Both the position numbers and the translations under genes were made by a program. Of a stretch of 5,350 bases of DNA, positions 1-3,765 are shown in pieces. The DNA comes from Fidelibacterota bacterium. Lineage in GTDB: Bacteria; Marinisomatota; Marinisomatia; Marinisomatales; TCS56. The stretch spans positions 1 through 5,350 of the forward strand of contig DAOWAH010000139.1 in assembly GCA_030634675.1 (NCBI GenBank), given 5' to 3'. A model generated the notes under the pieces. The model did no database searches, had not been told where the DNA came from, and was given only the letters and a program-made list of their open reading frames with translations. Numbering within the stretch: the first letter of the stretch is position 1; every line of letters starts with the position of its first letter.

Positions 1-1
1 A

Positions 2-217
2 CTATTAAATTCCTGCCCGCGCTGCAATTCGGTAGTTCGTAGAGTCATCAGTGGGGGAGCGGGATTAATTTTTAAAGGATCAGGGTTTTATATCACTGAT
101 TATAAAAATAATAAGAATTCAAATAATATAAAAACGCCTGATAGCTCAATCAAGCAAAGTGCAAATAAGAAACCTACAGATTCCGGTGAGAAAACCGTAA
201 AATCCGATTCCAAATGA
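2..217 (+). CDS. FmdB family zinc-ribbon protein, C-terminal part
   Basis: Base 2 opens a reading frame of 71 codons that enters from the left edge and stops at TGA 215-217. Its first residues contain a CPRC pair (codons at 14-25). This fits the second CxxC knuckle of the small FmdB/CxxC-CxxC-SSSS zinc ribbon, whose first knuckle would lie outside the window. The following stretch, RRVISGGAGLIFKGSGFYIT then DY, is the characteristic motif after the ribbon in this family. A low-complexity tail rich in Lys, Asn and Ser follows, as is usual for these proteins. FmdB proteins are named after a putative regulator of formamidase genes, but most members have no established role, so no specific function is claimed. 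The gene lies 65 bases upstream of obg on the same strand and could share its transcript. The family call is firm from the motif, and the N-terminus cannot be seen. Confidence 0.82.
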   Translation, partial: LLNSCPRCNSVVRRVISGGAGLIFKGSGFYITDYKNNKNSNNIKTPDSSIKQSANKKPTDSGEKTVKSDSK

Positions 218-282
218 ATTACAGCATGCTGATGTAATTCAACATTTGCTAAAATCTGCATAATGTCCAAATTTTTACAATC

Positions 283-1260
283 ATGTTTATTGATTTTACC
301 CAAATAGAATTAATCGCTGGTAAAGGCGGTCCCGGAGCCGTCAGCTTCCGTCGTGAAAAATATGTCTCCAAGGGAGGACCTGATGGTGGCGATGGCGGGC
401 ATGGTGGACATATTATATTTTTTGTTGACCCCCACTTGAATACCCTGCAGGATATTCGTTATCGTCGTATTTATAAAGCTGAAAAAGGTGCCACCGGACG
501 TTCTGCCATGAAAACCGGGCGCAACGGAGAAGATATTCGAATTGCAGTACCGCAGGGTACGATGATTAAGAATGAACTAACCGGTGAAGTGCTTGCTGAT
601 CTGATCCATGCAGGGCAGGAATTTACAGCTTGTAAAGGTGGGAAAGGTGGACGCGGTAATGTTCATTTTAAATCATCAACACGTCAGACTCCACGATATG
701 CTCAGCCCGGTTTAGCCGGTGAAAAGGGAATATTTGAAATTGAATTAAAAGTACTGGCGGATGTGGGACTTGTAGGTTTACCAAATGCTGGAAAATCAAC
801 TCTGGTTTCCCGGCTATCGGCCGCGCGACCTAAAATTGCTGATTACCCTTTTACTACCCTGCAGCCGCATATCGGAATCGTTAAGTATGGTGATTTCGGT
901 TCATTTGTCATCGCCGATATTCCCGGTTTGATCGAAGGAGCCAGTAAAGGTAAAGGTCTGGGGCACCAGTTTCTCAAACATATCGAACGGACCAGGGTAT
1001 TAATTTTTATGATAGAATCCCAAGAGGAAAACCCGGTCCAGGTTTTTGATACTTTACAAAATGAGCTGAATCAATTTAACCGTGATCTGGCATTGAAAAA
1101 ATATTTCATCGTACGTTCCAAGATTGATATGTTTCAGGATGGGCAAGGTTTACTCCAATGGGATGATTTCCCCGAAAAATATTGTGATATTTCATCTGTT
1201 TCGGGCGCTGGAATTGACTTATTAATTAAATCTATCACTGAAATGTTAAATGGAGAATGA
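283..1260 (+). CDS. obg: GTPase Obg (ribosome assembly, no C-terminal extension)
   Basis: The product is a 325-residue Obg/CgtA GTPase. The family binds GDP/GTP, acts in late assembly of the large ribosomal subunit and is linked to stress and growth control. Residues 1-158 form the glycine-rich Obg fold, with GGPDGGDGGHGGH at 31-43 and GGKGGRGN at 119-126. Residues 159-325 form the G domain: G1 GLPNAGKST at 165-173, switch I threonines 191-192 and G3 DIPG at 212-215. G4 reads SKID at 279-282 instead of NKxD, and G5 is SSVSGAG at 304-310. No OCT domain follows, which matches the short Obg of Bacteroidota-like bacteria. The ATG start is chosen because MFIDFTQIEL matches the family N-terminus, although no Shine-Dalgarno sequence precedes it. 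The end overlaps dprA by 11 bases. As I recall, rplU and rpmA often precede obg, but here an FmdB gene does. The identity is certain from the motifs. Confidence 0.98.
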   Translation: MFIDFTQIELIAGKGGPGAVSFRREKYVSKGGPDGGDGGHGGHIIFFVDPHLNTLQDIRYRRIYKAEKGATGRSAMKTGRNGEDIRIAVPQGTMIKNELTGEVLADLIHAGQEFTACKGGKGGRGNVHFKSSTRQTPRYAQPGLAGEKGIFEIELKVLADVGLVGLPNAGKSTLVSRLSAARPKIADYPFTTLQPHIGIVKYGDFGSFVIADIPGLIEGASKGKGLGHQFLKHIERTRVLIFMIESQEENPVQVFDTLQNELNQFNRDLALKKYFIVRSKIDMFQDGQGLLQWDDFPEKYCDISSVSGAGIDLLIKSITEMLNGE

Positions 1261-2344
1261 TCAACTAATCGTTCTGATCAACCTGTTGAATGTCAATGGG
1301 ATCGGTCCGCAAAAAGTTAGCAATCTGGTAGCATATTTTAAAGATCCCACCCTAATCTTTCAGCAATCCAAATCAGCATTATGTCAAGTTGAAGGGGTTG
1401 ATTTAAAATCAACAGAGAAAATAATTGCTTATAATGATTATGAATTTGGCAGCTCAATTCTTGAAAATATGGACCGGTTTAATGCAGGTATTATTACTTT
1501 GTGGGACCCTGAATATCCTTTGTTATTAAAAAAAATTTATGATCCGCCACCCGTATTGTACTACCTTGGAAATGAATTAAGTAAACAGGAAGACTGCATC
1601 GCTATTGTCGGTAGTCGTACAACCACGGCATATGGCCGGACTTCTGCGGAAATGATAACCCGTGAACTGGTTTCATATGGTTTGACCACTGTTAGCGGAC
1701 TGGCCCGCGGTATTGATTCTGTAGTCCATCGGGAGACAGTAAAATCGGAAGGGCGGACGCTGGCGGTCCTTGGCAGCGGTATTGACATAATTTATCCGGC
1801 TGAAAACCGTAAACTGGCCGAGGATATTTTAGAAAAAGGAACGGTTATCTCCGAATTTCCACCGGGAACCAAACCTGATGCCGGCAATTTTCCGCAACGC
1901 AACCGGATAATCAGCGGGCTCAGTCATGCCACCGTTGTGGTTGAAGCTGGCAATCGAAGTGGCGCTATATTAACCGCCTTGAATGCTATCGATCAGAATC
2001 GCGATGTATTTGCCGTACCGGGCCGTATATCTGATAAACAGAGTGTTGGCTGCCTGCGGTTAATCAGTCATGGCGCTGTACCGGTCACTTCCCCGGCTAA
2101 AATAACCGAATCAATTCAAAACAGGTTGTTTCAGCCGCGTGAGCTCCAGCAACAGACTTTAGAATTGGAATTAACCGATGAAGAGCGGAAAGTAATTGAA
2201 CAGCTAAGCCATGATCCGCTACATATTGATAATTTGGCCAGCACTACTGGTCTTGATATCACCCGGTTGTTGGCCCTTTTACTACAATTAGAATTGAAAA
2301 ATGCGGTGGTCCAAATGAGCGGGAAACAGTTTGTATTAGCCTGA
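1250..2344 (+). CDS. dprA: DNA-processing protein DprA (Smf)
   Basis: The product is a 364-residue DprA/Smf protein. The family binds incoming single-stranded DNA in the cytoplasm and loads RecA during natural transformation, and it is also present in many bacteria not known to be competent. Residues 1-60 carry a helix-hairpin-helix-like segment (NGIGPQKV, 16-23). The Rossmann-like DprA core covers about 85-285, with GSRTTTAYG at 121-129, SGLARGID at 149-156, GSGIDIIYP at 175-183, FPQRNRIISGLS at 214-225 and VEAGNRSGAI at 231-240. Residues 305-364 fit the C-terminal winged-helix domain. Length and domain order are normal for the family. The ATG at 1250 lies inside the end of obg, giving an 11-base overlap with no clear ribosome site, so translation is probably coupled to obg. 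No other competence gene is in the window, so competence cannot be inferred. Identity is certain; the start is probable. Confidence 0.97.
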   Translation: MENDQLIVLINLLNVNGIGPQKVSNLVAYFKDPTLIFQQSKSALCQVEGVDLKSTEKIIAYNDYEFGSSILENMDRFNAGIITLWDPEYPLLLKKIYDPPPVLYYLGNELSKQEDCIAIVGSRTTTAYGRTSAEMITRELVSYGLTTVSGLARGIDSVVHRETVKSEGRTLAVLGSGIDIIYPAENRKLAEDILEKGTVISEFPPGTKPDAGNFPQRNRIISGLSHATVVVEAGNRSGAILTALNAIDQNRDVFAVPGRISDKQSVGCLRLISHGAVPVTSPAKITESIQNRLFQPRELQQQTLELELTDEERKVIEQLSHDPLHIDNLASTTGLDITRLLALLLQLELKNAVVQMSGKQFVLA

Positions 2345-2355
2345 TCAATTTTCGG

Positions 2356-2387
2356 ATTGTATAAGCATTTTACCGGCGGTAATTTTG
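2356..2387 (+). promoter_or_regulatory. possible promoter of the tRNA array (Bacteroidota-type)
   Basis: TAATTTTG at 2380-2387 matches the TAnnTTTG -7 element of the Bacteroidota primary sigma factor. ATTG at 2356-2359 lies 20 bases upstream, at a suitable -33 distance. Transcription would start a few bases past 2390 and give a leader of roughly 40 bases before tRNA-Ser. It sits just after the dprA stop, where a promoter for the tRNA array would be expected. The call rests on two short motifs and on the assumption that this organism uses such a sigma factor. A hairpin-forming stretch (TTTTGC-CAGC-GCAAAA, 2383-2398) overlaps it. Confidence 0.27.
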
Positions 2388-2437
2388 CCAGCGCAAAACG
2401 GATATTTGCAATCATTGTGTTCATTTACATTGTGTTT

Positions 2438-2530
2438 GGAGAGGTGGCCGAGCTGGCTGAAGGCGCCCGCCTGCTAAGTGGGTATAGGCAGTGATCCTGT
2501 CTATCCAGGGTTCGAATCCCTGCCTCTCCG
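2438..2530 (+). tRNA. tRNA-Ser (anticodon GCT)
   Basis: A complete class II cloverleaf can be folded by hand. The acceptor GGAGAGG (2438-2444) pairs with CCTCTCC (2523-2529), with discriminator G at 2530. The D stem is GCC/GGC. The anticodon stem is 2466-2470 with 2478-2482 (one G-T pair), and the seven-base loop holds GCT at 2473-2475, reading AGC and AGT serine codons. A long variable arm (ATAGGCAG with CTGTCTAT, one wobble) is typical of tRNA-Ser. The T arm is CAGGG-TTCGAAT-CCCTG. CCA is not encoded, so it must be added after transcription. It is the first gene of the array, about 94 bases after dprA. Confidence 0.96.
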
Positions 2531-2535
2531 CATCT

Positions 2536-2580
2536 GGCGTCGTACCCAAGCGGTCTAAGGGAGTCCCGATCAATCGGGAC
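2536..2580 (+). pseudogene. broken tRNA-Cys 5' half ending in a palindrome
   Basis: Bases 2536-2562 match the 5' part of the intact tRNA-Cys 101 bases downstream at 22 of 27 positions. This covers the acceptor strand GGCGTCG, the D arm and AGCGGTCTAA in the D loop. The D stem is CCC/GGG here and CCA/TGG in the intact gene, so both pair properly and the differences are compensatory. From 2563 the anticodon stem and loop are replaced by a perfect inverted repeat, GTCCCGAT-CA-ATCGGGAC. No CGACGCC acceptor partner appears before the next tRNA. Short stretches further on (AAAACAGT at 2582-2589, CGTCAGTTCA at 2608-2617) may be worn remnants of an anticodon-arm 3' strand and a T arm. It cannot form a normal tRNA. 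It may be a decayed duplicate or the left-over half of a tRNA that was an integration site. Confidence 0.72.
2563..2580. repeat. perfect 8-bp palindrome with 2-base loop
   Basis: GTCCCGAT and ATCGGGAC are exact reverse complements around CA. The element falls exactly where the anticodon arm of the broken tRNA-Cys should begin, which suggests it was inserted or created when the tRNA was disrupted. It is followed by AAAA rather than a T-run, so it is not a convincing + strand terminator. On the - strand the hairpin would be followed by TCCC, so it is not one there either. Whether it is a dispersed genomic repeat cannot be seen from one copy. Confidence 0.7.
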
Positions 2581-2636
2581 AAAACAGTGATTCAATTGGA
2601 TAAACGATCGTCAGTTCATTAATAAAGTAATGCCAT

Positions 2637-2710
2637 GGCGTCGTGCCAGAGCGGTCTAATGGGGCGGTCTGCAAAACCGTTTTTCATCGGTTCGAATCCG
2701 ATCGACGCCT
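2637..2710 (+). tRNA. tRNA-Cys (anticodon GCA)
   Basis: A complete 74-base cloverleaf is visible. The acceptor GGCGTCG (2637-2643) pairs perfectly with CGACGCC (2703-2709). The discriminator is T at 2710, the identity base expected for tRNA-Cys. The D stem is CCA/TGG. The anticodon stem 2664-2668 pairs with 2676-2680, and the loop CTGCAAA carries GCA at 2671-2673. The T arm is ATCGG-TTCGAAT-CCGAT. CCA is not encoded. An upstream half-copy shares its first 8 bases and most of the D loop, so the precursor could in principle misfold with the wrong 5' acceptor strand. Confidence 0.97.
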
Positions 2711-2717
2711 CTGATTT

Positions 2718-2792
2718 AATTACGAATTGGCAATTAAGAATTTTCAATTTCAAATTGATTCGCACTAATTCGTAATTCTTCATTCTTAATTG
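2718..2792. repeat. AT-rich interleaved inverted repeats between tRNA-Cys and tRNA-Leu
   Basis: Two inverted-repeat pairs are interleaved. AATTACGAATT (2718-2728) pairs with AATTCGTAATT (2767-2777), and CAATTAAGAAT (2731-2741) pairs with ATTCTTAATTG (2782-2792). Between them lies a further perfect dyad, TCAATTT-C-AAATTGA (2744-2758). The order is A-B-A'-B', so the long pairs exclude each other or form a pseudoknot rather than one nested hairpin. The arms are built from AATTAAG/AATTACG-like heptamers. I recall similar AT-rich spacer repeats from several bacterial genomes but cannot check that here. No gene is present in this spacer. Confidence 0.6.
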
Positions 2793-2804
2793 ATAATTGA
2801 TTTC

Positions 2805-2888
2805 GCCCGGGTGGTGGAATTGGTAGACACAAGGGACTTAAAATCCCTCGCCTTCAAAAGCGTGCCGGTTCAAGTCCGGCCCCGGGTA
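2805..2888 (+). tRNA. tRNA-Leu (anticodon TAA)
   Basis: An 84-base class II tRNA can be folded. The acceptor GCCCGGG (2805-2811) pairs with CCCGGGT (2881-2887, closing G-T pair), and the discriminator A at 2888 is the expected leucine identity base. The D arm is GTG/CAC around GAATTGGTAGA. The anticodon stem AGGGA pairs with TCCCT around CTTAAAA, which holds TAA at 2839-2841 and reads TTA and TTG. A long variable region precedes the T arm, GCCGG-TTCAAGT-CCGGC. CCA is not encoded. Its last bases recur downstream at 3021-3028. Confidence 0.96.
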
Positions 2889-2931
2889 CTTGCTTAAAGT
2901 GTAATATATATATTTGTTTAGGAGAACACAT

Positions 2932-2961
2932 GGAGAGCGTATTGCTCTCCCTTATATTTTT
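2932..2961 (+). terminator. probable intrinsic terminator of the tRNA array
   Basis: GGAGAGC (2932-2938) and GCTCTCC (2944-2950) form a perfect 7-bp stem with a 5-base loop, followed by CTTATATTTTT (2951-2961). Its position 44 bases after tRNA-Leu fits termination of the tRNA transcript. The T-run is interrupted by A residues, so strength is uncertain. A 38-codon reading frame with a good AGGAG also begins here (ATG at 2930), but the hairpin reading is better supported. Confidence 0.58.
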
Positions 2962-2970
2962 GCGAATCTG

Positions 2971-3000
2971 CCAAAATATGCCATATTATGCCATATTTGG
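2971..3000. repeat. 10-bp period repeat (three CC-starting decamers)
   Basis: Three consecutive decamers, CCAAAATATG, CCATATTATG and CCATATTTGG, fill this stretch. Read in another phase, ATGCCATATT occurs twice in perfect tandem (2978-2997). The outer ends CCAAA and TTTGG are inverted. A 10-bp period would place each unit on the same face of the helix, which would suit a DNA-binding protein, but no such protein is encoded nearby. The function is unknown. Confidence 0.5.
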
Positions 3001-3008
3001 ACACTTTA

Positions 3009-3034
3009 CAGGTCACCACACGGGTACTCACTTA
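3009..3034. repeat. imperfect repeat of the tRNA-Leu 3' end
   Basis: This segment aligns without gaps to 2871-2896 at 18 of 26 positions. The core CGGGTACT is identical and CTTA matches again after two mismatches (12 of 14 from 3021 to 3034). The matching source spans the tRNA-Leu T arm, acceptor 3' strand and flank, which is where tyrosine recombinases commonly make attachment-site duplications. An 8-bp inverted pair, TAAAGTGT (2895-2902) and ACACTTTA (3001-3008), lies just inside the two copies. The match is short and no integrase is present, so it may be chance. Confidence 0.35.
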
Positions 3035-3753
3035 GGCCGTGAATAAGGATGTTCGAATACAGGTATCTGACTTCAATTTGTTATTAATTGTAAAAATGAC
3101 AATTTGTTAAAATATTAGCATTTTGCTAATGAATTTCGTTTTAGAGTTTATCCAATCTAGGAATCTCTAAACTCATGAATGCGGGTATGTTTTGGTATTT
3201 TGATTTTGAGATGAGTTTTGAAACGCTATTTGGTTGTTTTTCAACACGTTTTTGAGCTAATTTGGATTTGTCTCAAAAAGGATGGTTTATGGTACTGTGC
3301 AGTATACTATATGGGGGGCAAATCCCCTTTTATCACTTATGCTTTTATATCAAATTAGTCCGGCTAATTAAAAACTAAACATTCAAGTTATTTGAATTCA
3401 TTTAACAATTTAGGAACCAATGCACACTTTCATTTTATCAACGAACTTATTTGCCCAACGTGTTACTATTAGTAAACTATTTAAATACCCAAAATGATAT
3501 GTCACTGTACACTAAAATCATATCCGGCACATTACTGCAGGTTGACAAATAGTAAAATCCTTGACTTATAAATGTAATATCTGTAAAATGTCCCTGTTGG
3601 GAATTCCAATTGAAGATTAATATAATTGAAATGATGGAATATTTCGATAGAATCGTCTTGCACAACCTAAAGGTATGTAAACCTAATAATACCTAAATAC
3701 AAATATGTAATATGATTCAAATCAAATACATCGGTTCAATGATAAATAAATAT
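3035..3753. other. non-coding stretch with several dyads
   Basis: I see no convincing gene on either strand here. It is AT-rich and contains a 10-bp direct repeat, CAATTTGTTA (3074-3083 and 3100-3109). It also has AATTGT/ACAATT (3086-3104), a tight hairpin ATTAGCA-TTT-TGCTAAT (3114-3130), TTTAGAG/CTCTAAA (3140-3171) and TTTTTGAG/CTCAAAAA (3249-3279). TACTG-TG-CAGTA (3293-3304) overlaps the palindrome AGTATACT (3301-3308), and four G then four C with TTTT follow at 3314-3332. Three ACCTAA copies lie at 3665, 3681 and 3691. Short frames such as 26 codons from 3175 and 25 codons from 3420 have no recognisable product. The stretch separates the tRNA array from the secreted-protein gene and probably holds that gene's promoter. 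Confidence 0.5.
3561..3589 (+). promoter_or_regulatory. candidate promoter for the secreted protein gene
   Basis: TTGACT (3561-3566) and TAAAAT (3584-3589) are separated by 17 bases, close to the general sigma-70 pattern. A second TTGACA lies at 3542-3547, but its nearest -10-like match (TATAAA, 3567) is 19 bases away. Transcription from the first pair would leave a leader of about 170 bases before the ATG at 3766. In an AT-rich region such matches arise by chance, and FCB bacteria may use different promoter elements. Confidence 0.35.
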
Positions 3754-3759
3754 GGAGGT
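3754..3759 (+). promoter_or_regulatory. ribosome binding site that fixes the 3766 start
   Basis: GGAGGT lies 6 bases before the ATG at 3766. It is a near-perfect Shine-Dalgarno sequence at good spacing and supports this start, which also gives a proper signal peptide. The contrast with obg, which has none, is notable. Confidence 0.8.
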
Positions 3760-3765
3760 CGATTG

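Noticed and set aside
222..231. Palindrome CAGCATGCTG between the FmdB gene and obg
   Set aside because: It is a single 10-bp palindrome without a T-run, too weak to call a terminator or operator.
100..303. 67-codon minus-strand frame across the end of the FmdB gene and the start of obg
   Set aside because: It is antisense to two recognised genes and has no identifiable domain. Its hydrophobic end is the complement of the obg start region.
1561..1788. Minus-strand frame inside dprA, and another at 2131-2424 running over its end
   Set aside because: They are antisense to well-conserved DprA motifs, with no support of their own.
2370..2382. TTACC-GGC-GGTAA followed by TTTT after dprA, as a terminator
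   Set aside because: The stem is only five base pairs with two A-T pairs at its base, and the T-run is four bases. It could be a weak terminator but overlaps a better promoter-like match.
2718..2792. CRISPR-like repeats in the tRNA spacer
   Set aside because: The repeats are inverted rather than direct and have no regular spacers, so this is not a CRISPR array.
2930..3046. 38-codon frame with AGGAG five bases before its ATG, just after tRNA-Leu
   Set aside because: It overlaps a perfect 7-bp hairpin with a T-rich tail, which better explains the site. The peptide (ends GHHTGTHLGRE) matches nothing I recognise. It is kept only as a note that it might be a relic.
3049..3060. GTTCGAATAC resembling a tRNA T loop
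   Set aside because: The flanking bases do not form a T stem, and no acceptor or anticodon arm can be built around it.
3314..3332. G-run, short loop, CCCC and TTTT as a terminator
   Set aside because: The stem is only four base pairs and no gene upstream needs a terminator here.
3477..3665. 62-codon minus-strand frame in the gene-free region
   Set aside because: No Shine-Dalgarno sequence, no recognisable motif and AT-rich composition. A frame of this length is expected by chance.
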